Origin: Sabethes cyaneus
Lineage: Eukaryota; Arthropoda; Insecta; Diptera; Culicidae
Reading direction: 5' to 3'
DNA length: 64,000 nucleotides
Assembly: GCF_943734655.1 (NCBI RefSeq)
Contig: NC_071355.1
Span: forward strand, 199,596,939 to 199,660,938
The notes under the pieces are model-generated. The model was not told the DNA's origin. It worked only from the letters and a program-made list of their open reading frames with translations, and ran no database searches. A program made the translations under genes and the position numbers. Shown one piece after another: positions 45,141 to 54,719 of this stretch (positions within the stretch are counted from its first letter, which is position 1; each line of letters opens with the position of its first letter).

Positions 45141-46322
45141 CCCAAGTAACAATTCCAAGTTTTATTACGTTCGTATAGCGGTTTTCATGACCAATTTCAT
45201 AAAACCGCTAATAAAACTAAGAGCTCCACCAGAACTTTCTGATGACCGCTATAAAACTGCTTTCTGACCAAGTGGCCCACTCCTCAGAATGTTTTCATAA
45301 CCGCTATAAAAATCACGTTATAAACTCAAGTAGACGTATCACGCTCTGCTAAAAGCAGCAATAAAACCGATTAAGCTCTCGCTGCTTGACAGCCATCGCC
45401 ATAATTTAAAAAAGCTTTTCGCTTTTCGCTTTTTGTTTTTCGCTTTTCGCTTTTCTAGCAAACGCCAGATAAGTTCGCTAGGTTTGTCAACTTGAAAATA
45501 TATTCGTGAGCAGAAAAGCTTTAGTTTTACTGACAGATCATTCTGAACGATTTGGTATATAGCAACCAGAATAAAATATCCCATAGAATATTTATTCAAT
45601 TTTAAGCAATATCGTTGGTTTGCACTATGTGCGCATTTAATTTCATCGTGCATTTTGATATGATAGGTCGATAAAATCAGCGCGCCACTGAAATTTAGCA
45701 ATTTTCGAAAACTGGTTGTTTTAACAAACTGAAAATATTCAGTAAATCAATCTCAATTTCTAGCAAAATCATTTCAGTTGCTTCCTATGACAGGAAAACC
45801 GATTGATAATGACCTTCTTTCTGCAAAACACTTTGCTTTGATGAATCGTTGTTTTCGAGCTAAACAAAATACTAAAATATGGCAATATGGCTTCGCATAA
45901 AAAAATGATTTTGGTGTTGAACTTTGGTATTCTTCATAGTAGCAGCAAAAAAACTGTTTGGTTAGAGTGTTACCATTTTAATAGCTCTATAAAGCTAACA
46001 GATTTATTGTGGTTTGACAAGTAACCGCGATAAGATCAATTTTGATTGGTGCGCCATTTTGCGTTGCTACGCCACACTTATGGTAATTTTATAGGAGACG
46101 TGGTGCAGCCAACAAGCTTTATTGTGGTAATATAAGCAACCACAATAAATTCGCTTTATTAACAGTTTTATTATGGTTTTCTAGCTAGCTATAAGTGTGT
46201 TTGCACTCGTATCCTCTTGGTATTGCGCAATACCACAATAAATCCAATGGTTATGATTCATACCGCGATAAAACCTTTATAAAATTCAAGTAAAACCAAG
46301 CGGCTTTGAATTGTTACTTGGG
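45141..46322 (-). mobile_element. 1,182-bp element with CCCAAGTAACAATT ends
   Basis: Starts CCCAAGTAACAATTCC and ends GAATTGTTACTTGGG, with TT on both sides (45139-45140 and 46323-46324). It holds a 120-codon minus-strand frame (45701 down to 45339) of unknown nature that is related to the frame at 23226-23546. It inserted at the edge of the CGTC array. The superfamily is unknown: no catalytic motif was seen. Confidence 0.7.
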
Positions 46323-46620
46323 TTCTGAAGGCTTAAATGTTGAACAGTCTTTAATTATGGTGCAACATAAGTAAATCTAATGAATGCAACATTAGGACAA
46401 AGATTTCAGTGACTTATTTATAAAGAACGACAGCAGTGAAGAATTTTACAGTTTTACATCGCACTACAGAAATCATATTTGAAACTGTCAAAATGCGCAA
46501 AGAAGTAGAAACGGAAATATTTAGTATTTTCCTCATGTTCCTGTTCCATGTTACATGTTCCCAGTGTTCCTAGTATGTTGACATACTATCGCCAGAGAGC
46601 AAGAACCGGATAGTGAATAC

Positions 46621-46792
46621 ATTGCCCTTCTTTATTGACAGGCTTCGCAGCCGTGTATTAACATACAGTACAATTACGGGACTCGTGCAACTATCCTACT
46701 GACTCTCATAGCACCGTCCAGCCGAGATTCGAACATACGACGCCTGGCTTATTACACCAGCATCGTACACAAGCTAACTGGGAGAAACTATC
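46621..46792 (-). repeat. tRNA-derived SINE (family A), copy 3
   Basis: On the minus strand: CCAGTTAGCTTGTGTACG, GATGCTGGTGTAATAAGCCA, B box TATGTTCGAATCTCGGC, and GAGTCAGTAGGATAG, as in the copies at 13085 and 16585. Confidence 0.7.
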
Positions 46793-49700
46793 ATGCTATC
46801 AACGCATATAATGGTGAAGAGTTTTATTATTCACTGGATGTGGCGTAAGGTTTATGAAAATCTTTAGAAACGACCACTTGAGCCGTACGTCCCTGCAAGC
46901 TTTCCAAATCTGTGGATCTGGCATCACTGTCCAGCACTGTACCGACTCAGTTGCGCTCTTAGCAGCATACGAACCAGTCTTGAAAGAATATGATCCAAAA
47001 GGAATGTGAAAAAGTAGTGATTGGGACAGAATCGACTCAGAAATAAAAGTGACGTTAGAAAGGTGAATCGGAGTGTACTTAATTCGAATACGATCGCTGA
47101 CCGTTTGGATTTAACTCAATGGCATTAGCACTACTTTTGCAATTAAGATGTATTGTATCAATTCGCCATATGTTTCAAACATTCAAACATATCTCCAGAA
47201 CATATAGAAGGAGTAACATAACAAAATTAAATTGAGTGAGTTAGCAAAACTGAAACTAGTTCAAAGTGATGATGCATCGAACGATAAAATATTGATAATT
47301 TAGAACCAAAACACTAGTATATCAGCAATTCACTTTTTACGTAATAAAATAAATTAATAAAGTCCACACAGTTAATTAAACATTTAAATATAATTGCTTT
47401 GTTGAGCGTCTTTGTAGAATCTGTAAATGAGGAAATATTAAACCTTTTCCTTTTGATTTCCATTTGAAGACAATAATAAAGTAGCCAAGAAGTATATTAA
47501 ATTAGGTAAAGATTAAAATTAAATGAAGACCATTCAAACATAATATACGATGACCACATGCACAATTTAGTGTTATTTATTTTCGTGACGAAAATCTCGA
47601 GGAAAAGAGCTATAGCGCAAAAACCAATTTAAAAAGACACACTAAATAACGACGACAGCAGAAGCGATTGCACTCTTAAGTAGCCTTTACAACCGTTCTC
47701 TCGTGTACGATTTAATGGATCTCCTCACTTCGATTACTTCTTAATCCAAATATTTACCTTGGCACGTTGCAACAGTAAATAAAATAATAGTCCAATATTT
47801 TACACCCTCAGGCTATGTCTTAATTTCGACTATCAACTCGTTACTCGGTATCATTCGAATGAGCTCGTTCATTCAATGACTCCCGGAGCACCGGCAGTCA
47901 TCAATTATACTGATTTCCTAGTTTGCAGTAAACGACGAAACGACCGACACGATGCGACCCCTCCGGCATGCCCGCATGACTACTGCTAGTAAACAGAGTG
48001 GTAATCAATCGATTTTTGACCTCGAATCTGGCACAACAATGATCGAAGGCGTTGCGCTGGTTGGTTCAAATCTCAAGGAGCTGAGCTGTTCTTTTTCACA
48101 CCTCTCGACTACCATAATCGGAGGAGGAGAGCATCCAAATAGGTGTTGCGCTTCCCGTGATGCTTAGAGAAAAAGAAAAAAAACATAACGGGAGTTGAAG
48201 TTTATACCTCATTTTTTGCGCTCAAGTTATAATTTTGTTGGGAGATTGAGCATAAAGCAATGGAAAATAAACTAGAGCCAGTGAATAAGGTTAACCGTCG
48301 TCAGGCAACATAACTTCCGTCATTATAATGAATAATCAAAAGCTCCTCATATGCTTTGCAAATATTTGTAACATGATATATTTGGAACGAAACGAAAATT
48401 ACGTTAAATTTGAGACAAACCAAATTGTTGATCCTTATTGCAGTTTTCCATCTTCTGTTCTTCAGTTCCAATTAAGCGTGTCGATATAACGAAAATATAA
48501 ATCCTCGAAGCAGCGCAGCTGCCAAGGTATCGTGCTGTGCAGACTAAATCCGACACGTTGTGCGATTTTGCTTCTCCACCATCGCTCACTGACTCGTCTC
48601 ACTACTTTCCGGTCAGCAAAAATCCATTAAAACGTTGCGCCGAATTTGACCAGCAAAAGGCGTTCTTAACTTGGCTGGCTGAGCGTCGATCCATTAAAAC
48701 GATGTTTGTTTTTTTCTTCTTTAGTCGTTCCGTCGAGCACTGGCTTACCACCCACACCACTTCCGTTACCCCCCACCCATCCACACACAGGAACTTCTAT
48801 CAGCCGTCATATAGAATAGTAAATCTTAGCAAGATTCTAAAAGACAGCCCCAGTAGGTCAGGAGGCGGAGCTAGGAGTGCTTTTCCGGCAGTGATGGTGA
48901 TTTTCACATTTCCTTCACATTGCCGGTGGCTCCTGGCGAGCCAGCGACCGGTTTGCTGCTATTCAATCTCTATTTTAACGCTACGATATACAGGCGTGAA
49001 TCAGGACGAAGTCACAGTCTAGCGAGAAAAAAAAAATACGGAGGAAAACTGGGTGAGGTTGCTTCTGGCTCTTCTCTATAGCACGAAACAGCACGAGTGT
49101 ATTATCATTGACTCCTGCTTAATACCATCAAGCTGGCTCTCGGGTAACCACCAGTTTTGAAATACGCGTTATTTGTTTAGCATTTTTCTGCGCTGTTATT
49201 TATGCTTAATTTCACTATGGTCATTGAAATGAAAAGAAATGTTGTTGTTTGTCAAAATTGCAGCCGAAAAACTACACATAAAATTCACTCTGTCCAAATT
49301 TATAGGGAAATTTATTTACCTCCTGCTGAACTTTTATGCTGCATATTTATCAGCATCGAGGGACGGTAAATGGCTGTGCAAAATCAACCGAAATCCATAT
49401 CTGGAGTTGTGTTGCCATCTACACCCAAGAAAGCTTTGATTTTCAGCAATTTCAAAAAAACTCCAATATTATTCAATGCAGTCTCCTGCATTCGAACATG
49501 GCACCACCCAGACCGGTGTATGGCAACACTGTCCACTTGCATCGGTCATCGTCTGCAGTCTGCAGTCTGGTTCGGCATACGGAAGCAGACAACCAGCAGC
49601 TGGCTGCCTGGCCAGGCAAGCGTGGTTTGAGTTTTTATTTTGCTCCGGAATATCTCATGTTTATTCAAGAATCGCATAACATGCTGCAACGCTGCCAAAA

Positions 49701-50120
49701 ACAGCGACCGGAACATTAGTTTGTCACCTCGTGCCTCTCCCGGATACTTGCTCGTTCGCTCGGTTGCACAATCTAAGCGGAAAGGAAGTGCCATTTTGCG
49801 TTCATTCTATGATCGTCGATCATAGATTATGAACTATTGATTGAATTTTGGAAAAATTGTGGGTTGATTTGTTGACTTATTTGAAAATTAGAACGAAAGT
49901 GATTTTGATGCACACTAACATGATAAATCTATACATAATTTTCCGGTCAGCAAACTGTTCACTATTCCCACTGGCGTGCCCAGGTTGAAGCACACTGGGG
50001 CACGTGCCTCACCTTTTGCTTAAAGTTGGAAGTCGTACACGATGATTTGCAGATGATGCTCTATATTTAATTGAATCACAGGTTTGTTCATAGCGTAAGT
50101 TACTTTTAGGCTTACTTAGA
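46793..50120. other. Unique sequence, no supported gene
   Basis: AT-rich to about 47800, then moderately GC-rich. Frames of 127-161 codons at 48537-49022 and 49336-49719 have several overlapping alternatives and no domain. No transposon ends were recognised. Confidence 0.4.
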
Positions 50121-50203
50121 GGCACAAATTGTTTATTGTTTATTGTTGTTTGTAAATTCATCTGACCATAAATTGTCTTAATGAATATTCTTAATTTCTA
50201 AAA

Positions 50204-53200
50204 CTAATTCCTAACATTAAGCAAACGGTCACGAAAAACATGTATTGGCATATTGAAGTCAAACATCTCAAACACCTCATTAAAACGAAGACACATAATT
50301 CGAACAGGTTCATGAGCTCCATATAAATGATTCCGCGGTTCCAAATAAAAGAAGCTTCTCTGGCGTAACGGTCGTTCGGGAGCATATATGGCTAATTGCT
50401 CTAATAGTGACGGGCAGTCAATGCGATTCGTAAGTAGTTTGGCAGCAAAAACCGCCTGTGCGGTTTGTCGTCTAAGTTCCAATGTTTGAATGCCAAGAAG
50501 TCGGCAGCGGTTTTCGTACGACGGCAAGTTTAGCGGGTCCCGCCACGGAAGATGACGAAGAGCATAACGGACGAATTTTTTCTGTACCATTTCGATTCGG
50601 CGAGACCAATTTGCATGAAATGGACACCAAACCACAGAATTATTTTCGAGGATTGATCGCACAAGTGAGCAGTAAAGCGATTTGAGGCAAAGTGGGTCGC
50701 GGAACTCATCTGCAATCTTGAAGATGAATCCAAGTTGACGGTTGGCTCTGGAGATAATGCTGTCGTAGTGGCTCTTGAAAGTCAATCCATTATCCAACAG
50801 CACTCCCAAATCTTTAATACACTGTACGCGAAGAAGGTGTTGGCCAGAGACAGTATAGTCATATTCAATAGGCGCTCGTTTTCTGTGAAACGACATTACG
50901 TTACATTTCTCTATACTTAGCTTTAAACAGTTTGCATCACACCAGCACACAAACATGTTCAAATACTCCTGCAGTTCCACACAGTCATTCAGGCACGTAA
51001 TAGTTTTAAAAATTTTAGTATCGTCAGCGTAAAATAGTCGACAACCATGTGGAAGCAGAAGTGTGACATCATTTATGAAAATCAAAAAGAGCAGCGGGCC
51101 TAGGTTGCTGCCTTGCGGAACTCCAGAAAGATTGGAGAAGCAGCTGGAGAAAGTAGTTCCTAATTTCACACATAAGCTTCTGTTTGTCAGGTAAGATTTG
51201 AACCAGCATACGGCATCCGTAGATACACCCAGTCGCTCCATTTTTCTGAGTAGTATTTCGTGGTCCACTCGATCGAAAGCGGCTTTCAGATCCAAATAAA
51301 TAGCATCGGTTTGAAAACAAGAATCCAGATTTTGCAGACAGCGGGAAACAAACTGCATCAGATTTGTGGTCACCGATCTTTTCGGGTAAAAACCGTGCTG
51401 GTCAGCGTCAATATAGATTTTGCAACAAGCGAACAAAGCATCATTTACGATGATTTCAAACAATTTTGAGCATGCGCACATGGACGTGATCCCTCGATAT
51501 TTAGTTATGTCGCGTTTGTCGCCTTTTTTGTGTACTGGAAACAGATAGGAAAATTTCCAGCGATCAGGAAATTTGCGTTGCTGTAACGACATGTTAAACA
51601 GCTTCGCGATTGGAGAACTAAGCACGTCACTGCATTGTTTCAGAACAACAGAAGGGATACCATCCGGACCAAGTGCATAAGAAGTTTTCAGTTTGCATAA
51701 AGCGGTTTTTACGAGTTCAATATCAATATGTGGCAAATCAAACGAAAACACATCACGTGGTACTACGTTTCTGGCTTCTTCAATTTGTGCGGGAGATGCG
51801 ATGCAATTACTGAATGCTTGTTTGAACTGCACAGCAAAAAGATCACATTTTTCACGTTCGCTGTTGGCAACACAATTACCCAAAAACATGGATGAGGGTA
51901 AGCCGATTTCCTTTCGTTTAGTATTCACAAACGACCAGAATTGTTTAGGTTGCATGCGAAGACTGCTTTGAATACGATTCACATATCTATTATACAAGTA
52001 ACGATTATAGCTGCGATACCGATTGCTTTCAATATTGAATTGATTTTTATAGTACGGTGAGCGATAACAACAATATTTTCGCAGCGCGGCCGCTCGCATA
52101 CGCTTAAGCTTACGTAGACGTGCATTAGACCATGCGGGCTTCCGCAGTGGTGTGCATACTGGGACTATCCGACTGGTGATGTTTTCAATAGCACTACTGA
52201 AACAGCACACCGCATCGTCGACGTTGGAGCAGGCTTCCAAAATAGTATTCCAATTAACCTCGGCAAATGCTGCGCTAAGTTCTCTATAGTCCGCCCGACG
52301 AAAGTTTAAAATTGTATTTTGTGACAACTGGTCATACATCACTGGTAATGGTAGATCAAGTGACACGGTTATAGCAGGATGCACAGCCTCTAACTCGACT
52401 AACGGCTCATGCGCAATAGATATATTACAATTTGGCACTGCCAATTCATTTGCAAGTACGAAATCCAACAAACGACCATCCCGATTCAGAACCGTGTTGA
52501 TTTGAGACAGACCATGTAGGCTGAATCCATCTAACAACGCACAACAGTAGACAGGCATTTGTGAAGATAGCGTGTTCACAAAGGGCATACCACTGCCTGA
52601 AATACACCAGTTCAAACCAGATTGGTTGTAGTCACCGAACAGTAGCACTAATGTACGAAGATCCACATGCGACAATACAGATCCTATTGAATCGACATGC
52701 TGCTGAATGAGCTGAAGGTCGGATTTGCGGTCGGGGGGCAGATAGATAACACCTACACTGACAACCGAACCGGATGCTTCAATGATCACCCATAGCTGTT
52801 CGAGAGTGTCATAGATGGGAGCAGAATCGATGCGACAATTTAATTTGATGGAAACAGCAATTAGTACACCTCCACCACGCGTTTTTCGACTATTCAAACG
52901 TGATCGGTCGTTTCGAAACACAGTGTAATGATCGCCAAATAGTTGCGTAGAATAAATACGGTCGTCAAGCCACGTTTCAGTAAGTACTATCACATCGTAG
53001 TCTCTTTCAGATACCGCCAAAAAGAAGGAGTCGATTTTAGTACGCAGCCCGCGCACGTTGTGATAATAGATCCGCAGTCCATGTGATAGAGAAGCTGACC
53101 CACGATTCGATATGCTGGAATGCAAGGAATCATCAGGTACCGATCGCTCTGGTGCACAATTATACTTGCCTGAGAGTACAGGCTGGAAGACCCCATCTCC

Positions 53201-53422
53201 ACTACCGAACACAGGACCGGGACGACGACGAAGGTGGATTTCTGCAACGGGCACGACTGTGTCGGAGGGATCAGGGGCTTCCATAATGCCTGATAAAGAT
53301 TGTCCCGGGTCCAAAACAGCAACAGCAGAAAAATCATCTGAACGCGAAGACGAAGTCAGCATATCAGAAATGCAAGCATTCCGATCGTCATTAGTTAAAA
53401 GAAATTGCGTTGAATTATTCAA
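50204..53422 (-). CDS. LINE ORF2: endonuclease and reverse transcriptase
   Basis: It encodes the enzyme that nicks the target and reverse-transcribes the element RNA into it. The frame is about 1,072 residues, numbered here from the TTG at 53422. Residues about 115-355 form an APE-type endonuclease: HNVRG (Asn122), TETW (Glu149), GDYNQ (Asp264, Asn266) and VHPA (His348). The reverse transcriptase follows, about 560-860: LGPDGIP, YLDLKAAFDRVDH (catalytic Asp711), SGVPQGSNLGPLLF and YADD (798-801). All active-site residues I can check are present and there is no internal stop. There is no ATG at the ORF1 junction. The first in-frame ATG is codon 21 (53362), still ahead of the endonuclease, while the frame is open upstream to about 53484. 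Expression may therefore use a -1 frameshift, reinitiation, or the ATG at 53362. The clade call between CR1 and Jockey is tentative. Confidence 0.92.
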   Translation of the reverse strand: MNNSTQFLLTNDDRNACISDMLTSSSRSDDFSAVAVLDPGQSLSGIMEAPDPSDTVVPVAEIHLRRRPGPVFGSGDGVFQPVLSGKYNCAPERSVPDDSLHSSISNRGSASLSHGLRIYYHNVRGLRTKIDSFFLAVSERDYDVIVLTETWLDDRIYSTQLFGDHYTVFRNDRSRLNSRKTRGGGVLIAVSIKLNCRIDSAPIYDTLEQLWVIIEASGSVVSVGVIYLPPDRKSDLQLIQQHVDSIGSVLSHVDLRTLVLLFGDYNQSGLNWCISGSGMPFVNTLSSQMPVYCCALLDGFSLHGLSQINTVLNRDGRLLDFVLANELAVPNCNISIAHEPLVELEAVHPAITVSLDLPLPVMYDQLSQNTILNFRRADYRELSAAFAEVNWNTILEACSNVDDAVCCFSSAIENITSRIVPVCTPLRKPAWSNARLRKLKRMRAAALRKYCCYRSPYYKNQFNIESNRYRSYNRYLYNRYVNRIQSSLRMQPKQFWSFVNTKRKEIGLPSSMFLGNCVANSEREKCDLFAVQFKQAFSNCIASPAQIEEARNVVPRDVFSFDLPHIDIELVKTALCKLKTSYALGPDGIPSVVLKQCSDVLSSPIAKLFNMSLQQRKFPDRWKFSYLFPVHKKGDKRDITKYRGITSMCACSKLFEIIVNDALFACCKIYIDADQHGFYPKRSVTTNLMQFVSRCLQNLDSCFQTDAIYLDLKAAFDRVDHEILLRKMERLGVSTDAVCWFKSYLTNRSLCVKLGTTFSSCFSNLSGVPQGSNLGPLLFLIFINDVTLLLPHGCRLFYADDTKIFKTITCLNDCVELQEYLNMFVCWCDANCLKLSIEKCNVMSFHRKRAPIEYDYTVSGQHLLRVQCIKDLGVLLDNGLTFKSHYDSIISRANRQLGFIFKIADEFRDPLCLKSLYCSLVRSILENNSVVWCPFHANWSRRIEMVQKKFVRYALRHLPWRDPLNLPSYENRCRLLGIQTLELRRQTAQAVFAAKLLTNRIDCPSLLEQLAIYAPERPLRQRSFFYLEPRNHLYGAHEPVRIMCLRFNEVFEMFDFNMPIHVFRDRLLNVRN

Positions 53423-53841
53423 ACGGCTTCGGGTGGATTCATCACTACCGTCGATCCAGCATATCGGTTTTTTGGCATGTCAACAAATTCCCGGAACAAC
53501 AGTCCAGTTGGCCAGGAAGAAGCACTCATAGCTAATTGTTTGAGACGCGGGTCCAGTCCGATTTTGTATGAAACAAACGTCAAATTCGAAGAATCAATCC
53601 CTTTTGGCACCAAACGAGTGACATCAAAAGTATCTTGTTCCTGCAGATCGAGACAGCGAGAGACAACTTTCCTGACATCAGCATTAGTTATTGTTGGTTG
53701 AAAGCCGGACAAATACAGCCACCACCTTGCAGGGCGGGGAGCGGGTGTGACAGATGCAACCGACAGATCACTAAAATCGATCGTACTGGTGCCACGATCA
53801 GCCGTTTCACGTACAGATTGCTCATCATCAGCCTTTATCCA
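53419..53841 (-). pseudogene. LINE ORF1, C-terminal part (5' truncated)
   Basis: ORF1 proteins of this group bind element RNA. Only the last 140 codons remain open, from a TGG next to an upstream TAA (53842-53844) to the TGA at 53419-53421. No ATG marks a true start. Recognisable stretches are ARWWLYLSGFQPT, then LTFVSYKIGLDP and WPTGLLFREF. These resemble the conserved end of insect LINE ORF1 proteins, where a fold of the type 'SFKVGV...WPEGV..REF' is common (family knowledge). Zinc-knuckle or PHD parts expected upstream are absent. The last 49 bases overlap the ORF2 frame. Confidence 0.75.
53467..53473 (-). promoter_or_regulatory. Candidate -1 ribosomal frameshift site (A AAA AAC)
   Basis: In ORF1 phase the codons are CCA AAA AAC, so the heptamer fits the X XXY YYZ pattern. 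A slip of -1 continues CCG ATA TGC TGG and enters the ORF2 frame, with no stop up to the ORF2 body. Slippery-site function is inferred. I did not identify a definite downstream stem-loop or pseudoknot. Confidence 0.45.
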
Positions 53842-54109
53842 TTATAAGAGTAGAACGTGCCGCCTGAGTCACCCTTACTAATACTTTTAACTAAAACATA
53901 TACCTGGCGATTAGCTACTTTCTAAGTCTATCTAGAAAAATAAAATAATTTTTCAGGTAGTATTTTTTTCATAATACTGAACAAATTGTTGAAATTTAAA
54001 GATCAGTGAGGGAATTAGAGATCTGTCAACATCTGTCAAAATATTGAATAAATAGTGGATTTAAAAGGATAAGTGTTATCTTCCTCAATCTACGGATTCT
54101 ATCGAAACA

Positions 54110-54328
54110 CTCATGGAAGAAACATCAGACAAAATAAAATAACCTAGAACTGTTTCAAAAAATGACACATAAGTGACATACAAATGACACAATAATTAAA
54201 TAAACGGGGCATAAATAACACAAGTATGGCACGATAATGATACAAAAATGAACAGAATAATGACTTAAAAACAACCCACATATGTTTCAATAAAATGCTT
54301 CAAACATATTGCAATAATGTAACAAACC
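54110..54328 (+). repeat. Degenerate A-rich array, left of the foldback
   Basis: ATGACACATAAGTGACATAC-like words, continuous in type with 54720-58325. Confidence 0.65.
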
Positions 54329-54718
54329 GGCTTCATTCTCGGTTTTTTGCTCAGCAGATGCTCAATTGACTATAACGCTTCAACTAAACAGAATTCGAAA
54401 AAGTAGTGTAAAGGGCGATTATAGAGCTTATTGTTATCTACATTATTGTTGAAGAAAGTATGGTTTTATCTTTTATATTTACGGCGCTATGCGATTGCTA
54501 CCCCGTTGGTAGCCAAATGAGTGCTCTTTTTGCTACCAACGGGGTAGCAGCCCCATAGCGCCGTAAATACAAAAGATAGAATTACACTTTCTTCAACAAT
54601 AATGTTGATAATAATTAGCTCTACAACCGCCCTTTACTCTACTTTTTCGAATTCTGTTGTGTTGAGGCGCTGTAGTCAAATGAGCATCTACTGAGCACAA
54701 AACCGAGAATGAAGCCTG
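54329..54718. mobile_element. Foldback MITE, about 390 bp
   Basis: The two halves are inverted copies with moderate divergence: GGCTTCATTCTCGGTTTT at both ends, CGAATTCTGTT, TTCAACAATAATGT and TATTTACGGCGCTATG. The centre is a tight hairpin, GCTACCCCGTTGGTAGC facing GCTACCAACGGGGTAGC (about 54497-54549). It is inserted in the A-rich array. Confidence 0.85.
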
Positions 54719-54719
54719 A

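Larger units (their letters stand above)
50129..53870 (-). mobile_element. Jockey/CR1-group non-LTR retrotransposon, 5' truncated
   Basis: On the minus strand the order is an ORF1 tail, then a complete ORF2, then about 50 bp of 3' UTR and a short tandem tail of CAATAAA units (50129-50153). A short-repeat tail rather than poly(A) is typical of the CR1 group (family knowledge). The 5' limit lies near 53842-53870, where the ORF1 frame meets a stop. A CTTACT word occurs just outside both ends (about 50112 and 53873), possibly the target duplication, but this is weak. The uninterrupted ORF2 suggests a young copy. Confidence 0.85.
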
